A DNA stretch of 64,000 nt. Origin: Amycolatopsis sp. CA-128772 (GTDB lineage: Bacteria > Actinomycetota > Actinomycetes > Mycobacteriales > Pseudonocardiaceae). The position numbers were made by a program, and so were the translations under genes. The stretch is taken from NCBI RefSeq assembly GCF_002904295.1, contig NZ_PPHG01000060.1:1-64000 (forward strand), in the 5' to 3' direction. Below are positions 41,829 through 50,464 of the stretch, in pieces (position 1 is the first letter of the stretch; each line of letters begins with the position of its first letter). The notes beneath the pieces were generated by a model. The model did not search any database and had not been told where the DNA came from. It saw only the letters and a program-made list of their open reading frames with translations.

Positions 41829-42024
41829 GCCGAACCCTGACCCGCCGGTGACCGGCCCGGTGCGCTTTGTTACCGTGTCGCCACCGCGTGGGCGTGTGGT
41901 CCGCGCAACACGTCTTCGCGGACGAACGGCGGCGGGTGCTTCGCTCGGGGTGAGCACACCCGCCCGGACGGCCACGGCGACGGACGGGCGGACCGGCCCC
42001 CTGGCGGCCCGGCCGGAAGTTCAG

Positions 42025-42069
42025 CACGACCCCGTACCACCGGATCGGGACCGGTGGTACGGGGTCGTG
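42025..42069. terminator. Long hairpin downstream of ectABCD
   Basis: An 18-base arm at 42025-42042 is the exact complement of 42052-42069, with a 9-base loop. It is the strongest simple hairpin near ectD and lies within the 544-base gap 41829-42372, which contains no gene that I can support. Confidence 0.8.
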
Positions 42070-42130
42070 TCATGTCCGTACCCGGCCGTCGGCCACGCGT
42101 ACCCACGTGGCCGACACCTTTACCCGGATG

Positions 42131-42192
42131 GACGACACGCGCCGCCCGTCCGGGTGCGCCGTGTCGTCCGGCGGGGTCCGCGTGTCGTCCGG
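42131..42192. promoter_or_regulatory. Repeated CGTGTCGTCCGG boxes upstream of the SARP gene
   Basis: CGTGTCGTCCGG occurs at 42160-42171 and again at 42181-42192, exactly 21 bp apart; an inverted CGTGTCGTC is at 42131-42139. Direct repeats two helical turns apart on one DNA face resemble operator arrays. They lie 180 bases upstream of the regulator gene. Function is inference. Confidence 0.4.
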
Positions 42193-42372
42193 TCGGGTAC
42201 TCCGGTGGATGCCGTACGCCCCGGACACCAGTACAGCGGAATCCGCAGCGCTACGAAACGTCCTGGTCCCGGCCCGGCCGGGTGGTATTCGCCGACGGGC
42301 GATCACGGTAGGTTGACTTCTCCGGCGGGGGCGACGCCGGCACACCGTGGAACCGGGGAGGTGGGCGCGCGC

Positions 42373-45120
42373 ATGGCCCGGACCCGACTCCAGCTGCTCG
42401 GGCCCGTCCAGCTGTTCCACGGCGACGACCCCGTCCCGATCGGCGGTCCCGGTGTCCGCGGCCTGCTCGCGCTGCTGGCGCTCAAGCCCGGCAAGGTCGT
42501 CGGGCTCGACGAGATCATCGACGCGCTGTGGGGCCACGACCCGCCCGCGACCGCCCGCACCATCGTCCACGGCAACGTCTCGCACCTGCGCCGGATCCTG
42601 CGCGACCTGGACGGCCTGAGCATCCTCACCACGCCGCCGGGCTACCGGCTGGACGTCGAACCCGACCGGATCGACGTCCACCGGGCGCGCACGCTGCTGG
42701 ACCGCGCGGCGGTGGCCACCCCGGAGGTCGCGGCCGCGCTGCTGGCCGAAGCGCTCGCGCTGTGGCAGGGCCCGGCGCTGGGCGGGGTGCCCGACTCCCT
42801 GCGGGCGCCCGAGCTGGAGGACCTCCGCCTCGCCGTGCACGGCGCCCGCGTCGACGCCGACCTCGAACTCGGCCGGCACGCGGAGCTGATCGTCGAGCTC
42901 AGCCCGATCGTCCGGGCCGATCCGCTGGCCGAGCGGACCGCCGGGCAGCTGATGCGGGCGCTGTACCACGCGGGCCGCCGCGGGGACGCGCTCGAGCTGT
43001 ACCGGACCGTCTCCCGCGCGACCCTGCGCACCCTCGGTGTCGAGCCCGGCGCCGAGCTGCGCTGGCTGCACGAACGGGTGCTCAACGACGACCTCCCGGC
43101 GCGCAACGTCGTTGCCCCCGCCACCGGCAGCGAGCCGGCGAAAGCGATTTCGCAGCTGCCCGGCGCGGTGCCGAGCCTGGCCGGCCGGGCCGGCGAGCTG
43201 GCCTGGCTCGACGGCCTGGTCGCCCGCGTCGAAGCCGGGGAGACGACGATCGCGGTGGTCACCGGGACCGCCGGCGTCGGCAAGAGCACCCTGGTCGTGT
43301 GGTGGGCGCACCGGGTCGCGTCCCGGTTCCCGGACGGCGTGCTGTTCGCGTCGCTGCGCGGCTTCGACCCGCACCACCCGCCGCTCGAGCCGGCCGAGCT
43401 GCTGACGCAGTTCCTGCTCGGCCTCGGCGTCGACACCGCGAAGATCCCGGAGCTGCTGCACGAACGCGTCGCGCTCTACCGGTCGCTGATCGCCGGCCGG
43501 CGGATGCTGGTGCTGCTCGACGACGCCCGCACCGCCGAGCAGGTGCGCCCGCTGCTGCCGCCGAGCGCGCGGACGATGACCGTGGTGACCAGCCGGTCGC
43601 GCCTCGACGGGCTCGCCGTGTCGAACGCGGCCAAGCAACGCGTCCTGGGCACCCTGGCGCCCGAGGACGCCGTGCAGCTCATCGAGGAGCTCGCCGGTCC
43701 GGCGAGCCTCAACCACGCCCTCGCGCGGCTGTGCGGCTACCTGCCGCTGGCGTTGCGGATCGCGGGCGCCCGGCTCTCGGCGAGCGCGCAGCGGACCGCG
43801 GAGGAGCTCGTGGACGAGCTCGGCAACGAACGCACCCGGCTGGCGGCGCTGCAGGTCGACGGCGCCGACGACAGCGTGCGAGTCGCCTTCGACGTCTCCT
43901 TCCGCGGGCTGCCCGGCGAGATCGCCGAGACGTTCCTGCAGCTGGGCACGATCCCCGGGGTGCTGGTCGGGCCGCACGTGATGGCCGCGGTCGCGCAGAT
44001 CCCGGTGGCCGAGGCCCGGCGGCGGCTGCGGGCGCTGGCCGCGCACAACCTGCTGGCCGAGACCGGCCGGGACGTCTTCGTGCCGCACGACCTCGTCTGG
44101 CTGTACCTGCGCGAGCTCGCGGAAAAGGAGCTCGGGGAGAAGGACCGGGACGAGGCACTGGGCTGGACCATCCGCTACTACCAGGCGGTGGCCGACCGGG
44201 CGCGGCGCCGGCTGGGCCGGGTCGCCGACCCGCTCGGCTTCGCCCACGTGCTCGCCGACGACGCGATGCCGCCGCTGCCCGGCTTCGCCGAGGCGCAGGA
44301 CTGGTTCGCGGCCGAGTGGCCGAACCTCCTGGCCGTCCTCGACGCCGCCTACGCCGCGGGCCGCCACGACGACGTCTGGCGGCTGGCCCGGCTCGGGCAC
44401 AGCTACCGGATCGCCTGCCCGCTGCTGGACGAGTGGACGCGGATGGCCGACCTCGGTGTCGCCGCCGCCGAAGCCGCGGGCGACGTCGCGGGGCAGTGCT
44501 GGCTGCTGCTCGCGCGGTGCGAGATCGCGCTGACCTTCGAGCTGCCGGGGTCCGGGCTCGCCGACGCCGAACGGGCGGCGGAGCTGTCCGCCGCACTCAC
44601 CGACCGGCGGCTGGGCACGTCGGTGGACCTGCACCTCGGGCGCGCCCTGAGCCGGCTCGGCGAGCACGAGAAGGCCATCGCGCGGCTCACCAAAGCCGTC
44701 GAGGAGGCGCCGGACGTCACGCTGCGCGGGCAGGCGCTCAGCAGCTGCGCGCAGGCGGAGAAGCGGGCGGGCCGGCTCACCGACGCGATCGCCCACCAGC
44801 GCGCCGGCCTGCGGATCGACCGCGAACTCGGCGACGACGACCGGGTCGTCGTCGCGCTGGACAAGCTGGCCGAGCTCAGCCTGCGGGCCGGGGACGTCGA
44901 GGCGGCCGAGCGGAACGTCTGGGAGGGGATCGACCTCGCGATCAGCCGCGGGTTCGTCGCGCGGGAGGGCGGCCTGCGGCTGACGCTCGGCCGGGTGCTG
45001 CGGACCCGCGGCGATCTCGACGGCGCGCGGGAACAGCTGGCGTTGTCCGTGCGCATTTACGAGCGCGTGCACCCGAAGCTCGTCGGTGAGGTCCGCGCCG
45101 AACTCGCCGATCTCCGGTGA
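42373..45120 (+). CDS. AfsR/SARP-family regulator with NB-ARC and TPR domains
   Basis: A 915-residue multidomain regulator. An OmpR-like DNA-binding domain covers residues 1-95 (LLGPVQLFHGDDPVPIGGPG, IIDALWGHDPPATARTIVHG), a bacterial transcriptional activation domain 100-245, an NTPase with Walker A GTAGVGKST near 298 and MVVTSRSRLDGL-type loop, and TPR repeats from about 620 to the end. This is the AfsR layout used in control of secondary metabolism or stress responses. No biosynthetic cluster is adjacent and its targets are unknown; ectABCD lies immediately upstream but ends in a terminator. GGAGGTGGGCGCGCGC upstream of the ATG supports the start. Confidence 0.9.
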   Translation: MARTRLQLLGPVQLFHGDDPVPIGGPGVRGLLALLALKPGKVVGLDEIIDALWGHDPPATARTIVHGNVSHLRRILRDLDGLSILTTPPGYRLDVEPDRIDVHRARTLLDRAAVATPEVAAALLAEALALWQGPALGGVPDSLRAPELEDLRLAVHGARVDADLELGRHAELIVELSPIVRADPLAERTAGQLMRALYHAGRRGDALELYRTVSRATLRTLGVEPGAELRWLHERVLNDDLPARNVVAPATGSEPAKAISQLPGAVPSLAGRAGELAWLDGLVARVEAGETTIAVVTGTAGVGKSTLVVWWAHRVASRFPDGVLFASLRGFDPHHPPLEPAELLTQFLLGLGVDTAKIPELLHERVALYRSLIAGRRMLVLLDDARTAEQVRPLLPPSARTMTVVTSRSRLDGLAVSNAAKQRVLGTLAPEDAVQLIEELAGPASLNHALARLCGYLPLALRIAGARLSASAQRTAEELVDELGNERTRLAALQVDGADDSVRVAFDVSFRGLPGEIAETFLQLGTIPGVLVGPHVMAAVAQIPVAEARRRLRALAAHNLLAETGRDVFVPHDLVWLYLRELAEKELGEKDRDEALGWTIRYYQAVADRARRRLGRVADPLGFAHVLADDAMPPLPGFAEAQDWFAAEWPNLLAVLDAAYAAGRHDDVWRLARLGHSYRIACPLLDEWTRMADLGVAAAEAAGDVAGQCWLLLARCEIALTFELPGSGLADAERAAELSAALTDRRLGTSVDLHLGRALSRLGEHEKAIARLTKAVEEAPDVTLRGQALSSCAQAEKRAGRLTDAIAHQRAGLRIDRELGDDDRVVVALDKLAELSLRAGDVEAAERNVWEGIDLAISRGFVAREGGLRLTLGRVLRTRGDLDGAREQLALSVRIYERVHPKLVGEVRAELADLR

Positions 45121-45181
45121 AGGTTTCCGGCGGTTTTCCGGGTTCGGGTTGCGAATGGGTCACGGCGGGGGCCCGTGCGCT

Positions 45182-45198
45182 GAATCCTTAGTGGATTC
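45182..45198. terminator. Short hairpin downstream of the SARP gene
   Basis: GAATCC (45182-45187) pairs with GGATTC (45193-45198) over a 5-base loop, about 60 bases past the SARP stop. It is weak for this genome. The rest of 45121-45382 shows GC-rich simple sequence, without a gene. Confidence 0.35.
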
Positions 45199-45382
45199 TT
45201 AGTGGGTGCGGGCGGTGTCCGCGTAGGTTCGGCGGTGCCGGCTGAGCCCTAGGGGAGGGGCAGGCTGAGACGCCGGTGCCGGGCCCCGCGCGGGAAACCG
45301 CCGCGGGGCCGGGAGCCGCCAGGAGCGGCTCGTGGCGGCCCGGCCGGCCGAGATGGGGGTAGGCCGGCCGGTCGCCAGGCGC

Positions 45383-46048
45383 TCAGCCCACGTTCGCCGT
45401 GCAGAGCGCGATCGTCGTCCCGCTGTTTTCCGCGACCTTCTTGCCGTCGACCAGAATGGCGCACTTGATTTCGTTGTCCACATTCGCGTTGCGCGTGTCC
45501 GCGGTGAGCGTCAACAGATACGAACCACTGTTGTAGGAGGCCTGGCCCTGCCACGCGTCGGTGCTCGCGGGCGCGTTTTCCGTGCGCTGGTCGCTGAGGC
45601 TGCCGTAGCGCACGGTCGCGCCGCCGGCCGAGGTGACCTGGAAGATCACGGCGTGCTTGTCGCCGGCCACCGAGGGCAGGTGCAGCCCGGACTCCCCGCC
45701 GCCCAGGAAGGTCGTGTACAGCAGCATCCCGGCCGCCGTGAGCAGCGCCGCGACCGAGACGGTGGTGGCGGTGATCGCCAGCCCGCGGTCGCCCGCGGTG
45801 CCCTTCTTGACCTGGACCAGCCCGGCGACGGCCAAGACCAGCCCGAGCCCGCCCAGTGGCCACGCGACGAACTCGACATCGGGGACGAACGTGACGACCA
45901 GGGCGGCCGTGCCGAGCAGCAGGCCGACGATCGCCAGGATGTTCCGGCCGGACCGCGCGTTGGCTCGACGACGCTCCGTGGCCGTCACCGGCGGCGCGGG
46001 TCTTCCGTGGCGCGCGGTGGTCGGCGGGTACTGCGGGTCGGTCATCAT
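45383..46048 (-). CDS. Membrane protein with MmpS-like extracytoplasmic domain
   Basis: A 221-residue protein. Residues about 36-56, 60-78 and 88-110 are TM helices (ILAIVGLLLGTAALVVTFVP is the first); the C-terminal 100 residues form a beta-domain with VIFQVTSAGGATVRYGSLSD and two cysteines (IKCAILVDGKKV ... ALCTANVG), like MmpS-type accessory domains. That domain is presumably outside the cell with its cysteines oxidised. Two adjacent ATGs (46048, 46045) are possible starts. Function unknown. Confidence 0.75.
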   Translation of the reverse strand: MMTDPQYPPTTARHGRPAPPVTATERRRANARSGRNILAIVGLLLGTAALVVTFVPDVEFVAWPLGGLGLVLAVAGLVQVKKGTAGDRGLAITATTVSVAALLTAAGMLLYTTFLGGGESGLHLPSVAGDKHAVIFQVTSAGGATVRYGSLSDQRTENAPASTDAWQGQASYNSGSYLLTLTADTRNANVDNEIKCAILVDGKKVAENSGTTIALCTANVG

Positions 46049-46354
46049 GCGGGCCCCTTCGGGTGGGAGTGCGACGACGTTAACCCATAAGTGTGGCCCC
46101 GAACGAAATTGTTACATTCTGGAAAAAGTCATTGTCCCACCATTTTGCGTCAGGTATCGGTATTTCCTGACATCGCGGGCAGGGTGTGACCCGGTGATCA
46201 ATGGGAAGAATATCGGAGTTCCCACTATTCGACGCGGCCTTCGGCGACCTCGCAGCCGGTATCGTAAATACCGTACGGACATCCGGGCACCACCGTGAGG
46301 CTTACGACGACCGTAGGTCACAGCGTTCAAGACGAAGGTCGCATACCGGACTTC
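46049..46354. other. Gene-free gap of lower GC content
   Basis: About 300 bases with no supportable gene. GC is visibly lower than elsewhere (runs such as GAAATTGTTACATTCTGG), and short inverted repeats TCAGG/CCTGA near 46150-46171 and GGTAT/ATACC (46258-46272) occur. It is the probable promoter region for the MmpS-like gene. The drop in GC next to an unrecognised two-gene module could mark an insertion boundary. Confidence 0.6.
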
Positions 46355-47236
46355 TCAGTCGAAAAGGCTTACTTCCGGGGTGATTTCGAGCAGTTCGAAG
46401 ACGGGCCGGCCGCGGCGGCCGTCGATCGTCGTCGTGCGCACGACGCGCAACCGGGCGGTCACCGGGCGGTCGAGGTTCTCCTTGATCTCGTCGAGCAGGT
46501 CCGGCGCCACCGCGCCCTGGATCGTGCCGCCCGATTCGCGGTCGAGGTAGAAGATCCGCCGCCGGGTGCGGACGCCGTCGAGCCGCCCGCGGACCGTCTC
46601 GTAGCCGACCTCTTCGCGGGACTCGCGGAGGCTGCCCTGCAGGATCCGGGCCTGTTCGGTGGTCATGCTGCGGGTGACCCGCTCGCCCGCGGTCGGGGTC
46701 AGCGCCATCCCGATGCCCGCGTTCTTCGCGACGGCGTTGACGATGTCGCTCACCGCGTTGCGGACGGTGTCGCGCTGCAGCAGGACGGCGTCGAGGGCGC
46801 CGTCGTCCGAGCCGTTCGCCGGCAGGAAGTCGCAGAGCTCCTTGACCGCGCGCTCGGACAGCGTCTCGATGCCGTCGACGATCAGCGCGTCGTCGGCCAC
46901 CGGCTCGGGGAAGCCGAAGAAGATGGCGTTGCCCGCCTGGCCGCGCTGGATCAGCGGCGCCTTGTCCCGGTCGGTCTGCTGGACCTGGGTGACCTCGCCG
47001 GAGGGGTTCCGGATGATGTGCCCGATCTTCGCCGTCGCGTCCTGCAGGGCGCGGCTGATGTCGGAGAAGGTGTAGGCGTCGATGGTCTGCTCGCCGATCA
47101 CCGAGACGTGCAGCAGCGGCGAGCGGGACGTCCGCTCGAACTTCGCGTTGGCCGCCATCGCCGAGGCGCGGGCCAGGTCGTCGAGCCACGTGCCGCCGGG
47201 GATTTCGTCGGCGATCCGCCGGAACTCGTTCCTCAC
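46355..47236 (-). CDS. Unrecognised protein, larger member of a two-gene module
   Basis: A 293-residue soluble protein that I cannot assign. It begins MRNEFRRIADEIPGGTWLDD and has a Leu/Ala-rich N-terminus, a central segment (LIVDGIETLSERAVKELCDF) and an Arg-rich C-terminus (RRRIFYLDRESGGTIQGAV) that may be a small beta-barrel. No TM segment or signal peptide. A GTG start overlaps the stop of the smaller upstream partner by GTGA, strongly implying joint function. Low-GC flank and lack of housekeeping relatives raise the possibility of an accessory or defence module. Confidence 0.6.
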   Translation of the reverse strand: MRNEFRRIADEIPGGTWLDDLARASAMAANAKFERTSRSPLLHVSVIGEQTIDAYTFSDISRALQDATAKIGHIIRNPSGEVTQVQQTDRDKAPLIQRGQAGNAIFFGFPEPVADDALIVDGIETLSERAVKELCDFLPANGSDDGALDAVLLQRDTVRNAVSDIVNAVAKNAGIGMALTPTAGERVTRSMTTEQARILQGSLRESREEVGYETVRGRLDGVRTRRRIFYLDRESGGTIQGAVAPDLLDEIKENLDRPVTARLRVVRTTTIDGRRGRPVFELLEITPEVSLFD

Positions 47237-47709
47237 CAGATCATCTCCGGGTAGCCCCTGCCGCCTTCGGCCCAGACCTCGGCCCACACGTCTTCGTCGC
47301 CGGGGCGGCACAGGAAGCCGTCCAGCATGCCGCCGACGGGTTGTACCTGGTCGAGGTACATGGCCGGCTGCCCGACGATCACCCCGCGCAGGGTGAGCAG
47401 GCCGTACAGTGCGGACCGGCCGTCGTCGTCGAGCCGTTTGAGCGCGCCCCACTCGTCCGGGATGAGGACGACGTCGAGCCCGCGCGGCGGGTGGGCGGTC
47501 CGGGTGACGAGCTCGCCGCCGATCCAGGCGCGGCCGGACGGCATGATCCGCCGGGCGACGCCGAGGTAGCTGTTGAGCGCGCTGAAGAGGATTTCGCGCT
47601 CGTTCTGGTGCGGGGCGTCGAAGACCAGCCGTTCGTACACGTCGGCCAGGTCGCAGGCGTGCCGGCCCGGCGGCAGGACCTGCTGCGACGTCCAATGGGG
47701 GAGCGCCAC
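47233..47709 (-). CDS. Nucleotidyltransferase-like (DUF6932-like) small partner protein
   Basis: A 158-residue protein that opens LPPGRHACDLADVYERLVFD and continues NEREILFSALNSYLGVARRI then AWIGGELVTRTAHPPRGLDV. The LPPG start, the helix, and a GG-E-V-x(5)P-x-x-LD strand resemble the minimal nucleotidyltransferase-like DUF6932 proteins, though the usual GS-x(n)-DxD metal motif is replaced (LDVVLIPD). It is translated first and overlaps the larger gene. The assignment is tentative and the function unknown. ATG at 47709. Confidence 0.5.
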   Translation of the reverse strand: MALPHWTSQQVLPPGRHACDLADVYERLVFDAPHQNEREILFSALNSYLGVARRIMPSGRAWIGGELVTRTAHPPRGLDVVLIPDEWGALKRLDDDGRSALYGLLTLRGVIVGQPAMYLDQVQPVGGMLDGFLCRPGDEDVWAEVWAEGGRGYPEMIW

Positions 47710-47768
47710 GCCACCCCCTTCTCAACCGTCACGCTCACAGTGCGTAGCGGAATTTACCAGGATGGGTG

Positions 47769-48161
47769 TCAGCTTCCGCGCCCAGGCTGGTGCGGCCACT
47801 GCGGGGTGGCCTCTTCGGACTCGGGCCAGGCCGGTTCGTCCTCGGTCGGCCAGTCTTCGGCCTCCGCCCCGCGCTGCGGCGGAAGCGGCAGGTGCCCTTC
47901 CCGGTGCCCGACGGGCTCGGGCTCGTCGGGGGCGGGCGGCCGGCGCTCCGGCTCGTGCTGCGCCCAGGCGGCGGGGATGAACTGCGTCTGCTCGGTCGAC
48001 AAGGGCGGCGGCGCCGGTTCGTACTCCGGTTCGTACTCGGGTTCGGGTTCGGGTGCCGGCTTGGGTCGTTGCGCGGCCCGCAGGAGCAGCCACGAGGTGA
48101 GCGCACCGAGCGCGAAGGCGACGACCAGCCACAGCCAGATCTGCCCGAACAGCCACAACAT
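47769..48161 (-). CDS. Small single-TM protein with acidic Pro/Glu-rich tail
   Basis: A 130-residue protein with one N-terminal TM helix (LWLVVAFALGALTSWLLLRA) and a long unstructured acidic tail rich in Pro and Glu (EPEPEYEPEYEPAPPP). It lies 13 bases downstream of the OmpATb-like gene in the same direction, as the small ArfB/ArfC-type proteins do in mycobacteria, but sequence similarity is not evident. Function unknown; possibly a scaffold for the OmpA-like protein. Confidence 0.65.
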   Translation of the reverse strand: MLWLFGQIWLWLVVAFALGALTSWLLLRAAQRPKPAPEPEPEYEPEYEPAPPPLSTEQTQFIPAAWAQHEPERRPPAPDEPEPVGHREGHLPLPPQRGAEAEDWPTEDEPAWPESEEATPQWPHQPGRGS

Positions 48162-48174
48162 CCGCGATCACCCC

Positions 48175-48915
48175 TTAGACGACTGTGATTTCGACGCGCC
48201 GGTCTTCTTCGCCGTCACCGGCCGGCCGGGTGTCGCCCAGCCCCCGGTAGGTCACCCGGCTGACGGCCAGCCCGTTGCCGGTGAGGATCCGCGCGACGGC
48301 CCGCGCCCGGTCCCGCGACAGTCTCAGGGCGGCGCTCTCCCCACCGGGCCCCCGGGCGACGTGCCCGGTGACCCGGTACCGGAACCCGGCCGGCGCCTTG
48401 GCGAGGGCGATCGCGATGCCGCGCGCGGCCTGCGTCCCATCGGCGGTGAGCCGGGCGGAGTCGGGTTCGAAGCTGATCGGCGTCTCGGTGAGCATCCGAT
48501 CGATCTCGGCCTGAACCCCGGCCTTGTCGGTGGGCGGCGGCGCGGTAGTGGTGGTGGTCGGCGGCGGCGAGCTGGTGGTGGTGGGGACGGTGCTGCTCGG
48601 CGGGCTCGCGGTGGTGCTGGGAGCGAGGGGGACGACGTCCCCGGTGACCTTGGCGGCCCGGACACCATCGACGCCCTGGACGACTTCGAGAGCTCGCAGC
48701 GCCTGGTCGGGCGGGAAGCCGCTGAGGATGGCATCCCGCCCGTCGAACCGGACATCCCCGGTCGGAAGGCCCGCTTCGAAGAGGGCGGTCTGGGCGCGGG
48801 CGGCGAGATCGCGTTCCATGCCCCCGGACTGAGCCCAGGTGGCGACCCCCGCAAGCAGTGCTGTGACCAGCACCGCGATCGGGACCACGAGGATCCAGCG
48901 CCGACCACCGGACAT
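48175..48915 (-). CDS. OmpATb/ArfA-like protein (TM, BON, OmpA domains)
   Basis: A 246-residue envelope protein. One N-terminal TM helix (WILVVPIAVLVTALLAGVAT) is followed by a BON-like domain (ARAQTALFEAGLPTGDVRFD), a Thr/Pro/Ser-rich linker, and an OmpA C-terminal domain (ITFEPDSARL-type start, here ISFEPDSARLTADG, and LSRDRARAVARILTGNG), which can bind peptidoglycan. The layout equals ArfA/OmpATb of mycobacteria, linked with acid tolerance there. ATG at 48915. Confidence 0.82.
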   Translation of the reverse strand: MSGGRRWILVVPIAVLVTALLAGVATWAQSGGMERDLAARAQTALFEAGLPTGDVRFDGRDAILSGFPPDQALRALEVVQGVDGVRAAKVTGDVVPLAPSTTASPPSSTVPTTTSSPPPTTTTTAPPPTDKAGVQAEIDRMLTETPISFEPDSARLTADGTQAARGIAIALAKAPAGFRYRVTGHVARGPGGESAALRLSRDRARAVARILTGNGLAVSRVTYRGLGDTRPAGDGEEDRRVEITVV

Positions 48916-48964
48916 AAGGGGACTTTAAGCCGGGTGCGACGGGTTGGCGACCTGAATCCGGGTG

Positions 48965-49007
48965 GTATCCACAAGTTGTCCCCAGGCAAGTCGACATGTG
49001 GACAACT
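48965..49007. other. Pair of DnaA-box-like sequences in a hairpin
   Basis: GTATCCACA (48965-48973) is one base from TTATCCACA, and TGTGGACAA (48997-49005) is the exact complement of the actinobacterial DnaA box TTGTCCACA. AGTTGTCC (48974-48981) and GGACAACT (49000-49007) can form a stem. The two are too few for an origin; they may be a titration or regulatory site, or chance. Confidence 0.4.
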
Positions 49008-49049
49008 CGGGGGCGGGTGATCGGCCGGGCACGTTCTGTCGGAGGTGGC

Positions 49050-49627
49050 GGATAGGCTGGATACCGGGGGGCGCAGCCCCAGGAAGTTTGCGGTTTTGCG
49101 GCGGGCGAGGCGGCGGGGATCGGGCGCGCGGGGTTGCCTGCCGGGGCTGGCTGCGGCCGGGGCGGGATGCCTGCCGGGCCTGCCGCGGCCGGCTGGTGCC
49201 GCGGGGGCTGAGGCCGCCGGTCCGCCTGCCGAGGCTGGCTGCTGCCGGAGCCCGGGCGAGGCTGCGGGGCCCGAGGATTGGCGGGGTGGCGAGGGGCTGC
49301 TCATCGGGCGCCGGCTGCTGCCGTGGGGCGGCATGCCTGCCGGGCCGAAAGTCTGCCGGGCCGCGCGCGGCTTCCCGGGGTCGGCGGCCTCTTTGGCGGG
49401 GCTCGCTCAGCCAGAAGCTGCTGGGCCAGGGGGTTTGCCGGGCCGAAGGCGCCTTCGAGGGGCTGGGTGGCTATTTGGCAGGGGCTCGCTCAGCCAGAAG
49501 CTGCCTAGCCAGGGCAGCCAAGCGGCCGCCGAGCCAAGAGCCCGCCAACGGCCGCCGAGCGGCCGCCGAGCCAAGGCCCGCCGAGCCGCCCCCTGTGGCC
49601 CCTAATCCCCCTCCCGCTCCCAACCCC
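49050..49627. repeat. Degenerate low-complexity gap
   Basis: No gene is supported in the 712-base gap between the OmpATb-like gene and the SGNH hydrolase. Runs of CTGCCGGGCC-type words recur, and a 31-base word (TTTGGC...CAGCCAGAAGCTGC) appears at 49392-49422 and again at 49474-49504 with an indel. This looks like decaying tandem duplication. Long frames here lack codon-position bias consistent with a gene. Confidence 0.6.
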
Positions 49628-50464
49628 TCAACTAGCCTGCTGCTGAGCCTGGTCCGAAACCGGCACCTCAAGCACCTCCAGCGGCACCAAAGGCACCAGC
49701 TTCGGCCGCTTGGGCGACAACCCGTCCCCCATCGACTCGCCGCGGATCTGCCGCCGGATCCACGGCAGCAAATGCACCTTCGTCCACGTCAGATCCGACC
49801 GCCGCGAGTCGATCCAGCGGCTCGGGACCACCTCCGCGGGCCATGGCTCGCGCCAGTCGCTCTCCACCGGGATGCCCAGGACCTCCGCCGCCTTCAGGGC
49901 GATGCGGCGGTGGGCCTCCGGGGAGAAGTGCAGGCGGTCGTCGCTCCAGGCTCGGCGGTCGTGGAGGGGGCCCATTGTCCACAGGTCGACCATGCGGGCT
50001 CCGTAGCGCTCGGCGATCGCCCACAGGTTCGTGTTGTAGATCGCCACCTTGCCGCGCAGGACCGACATCACCGACAGGACCTTCGTGTCCGGGCCGTTGA
50101 ACATCAGCACCGGGATGCCCGCCTCGCGCAGCTTCGCGACGCCCTCCTCCAGGCGTTCGGTGACCGCGTCGACGTCCGCGCCCGGCACGATGATGTCGTT
50201 GCCGCCCGCGCACAGCGTGACCACGTCCGGCTTGAGCTCCAGCGCGATCGGCAGCTGCTCGTCCAGGATCTCGTCGAGCATCTTGCCGCGCAGGGCCAGG
50301 TTGGCGTAGCGGAAGTCGTTCCGGCCGCCCGCCAGGACCTCCGCCAGGCGGTCGGCCCACCCCCGGAAGGAGCCGTCCGGCAGACCGTCGTTGAGGCCCT
50401 CGGTGAAGCTGTCACCGAGCGCCACATAGCTGTCGAATCCGTACACGTTGGGTCCCCTTCCCAT
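49628..50464 (-). CDS. SGNH/GDSL-type hydrolase
   Basis: A 278-residue esterase-fold hydrolase. Block I GDSF with nucleophile Ser19 is in YVALGDSFTEGLNDG; block III Asn in CAGGNDI; block V His in SDDRLHFSPEAH, preceded by its Asp. There is no signal peptide, so the enzyme is cytoplasmic. The C-terminal 70 residues (WTKVHLLPWIRRQIRGESMG) are a basic amphipathic extension that may touch membranes. ATG at 50464 is preferred over upstream starts. Substrate could be a lipid or acylated sugar. Confidence 0.88.
   Translation of the reverse strand: MGRGPNVYGFDSYVALGDSFTEGLNDGLPDGSFRGWADRLAEVLAGGRNDFRYANLALRGKMLDEILDEQLPIALELKPDVVTLCAGGNDIIVPGADVDAVTERLEEGVAKLREAGIPVLMFNGPDTKVLSVMSVLRGKVAIYNTNLWAIAERYGARMVDLWTMGPLHDRRAWSDDRLHFSPEAHRRIALKAAEVLGIPVESDWREPWPAEVVPSRWIDSRRSDLTWTKVHLLPWIRRQIRGESMGDGLSPKRPKLVPLVPLEVLEVPVSDQAQQQAS

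Noticed and set aside
41848..42372. N-terminal extension of the SARP regulator
   Set aside because: It would translate through the ectD terminator hairpin and repeat boxes; the DNA-binding domain starts at the ATG at 42373.
42070..45072. 1000-codon minus-strand frame opposite the SARP gene
   Set aside because: No domain, low-complexity Arg/Gly/Pro/Ala composition and complete overlap with a well-defined multidomain gene.
48965..49007. Chromosomal origin of replication
   Set aside because: Only two DnaA-like boxes and no dnaA, dnaN or gyrase genes nearby.
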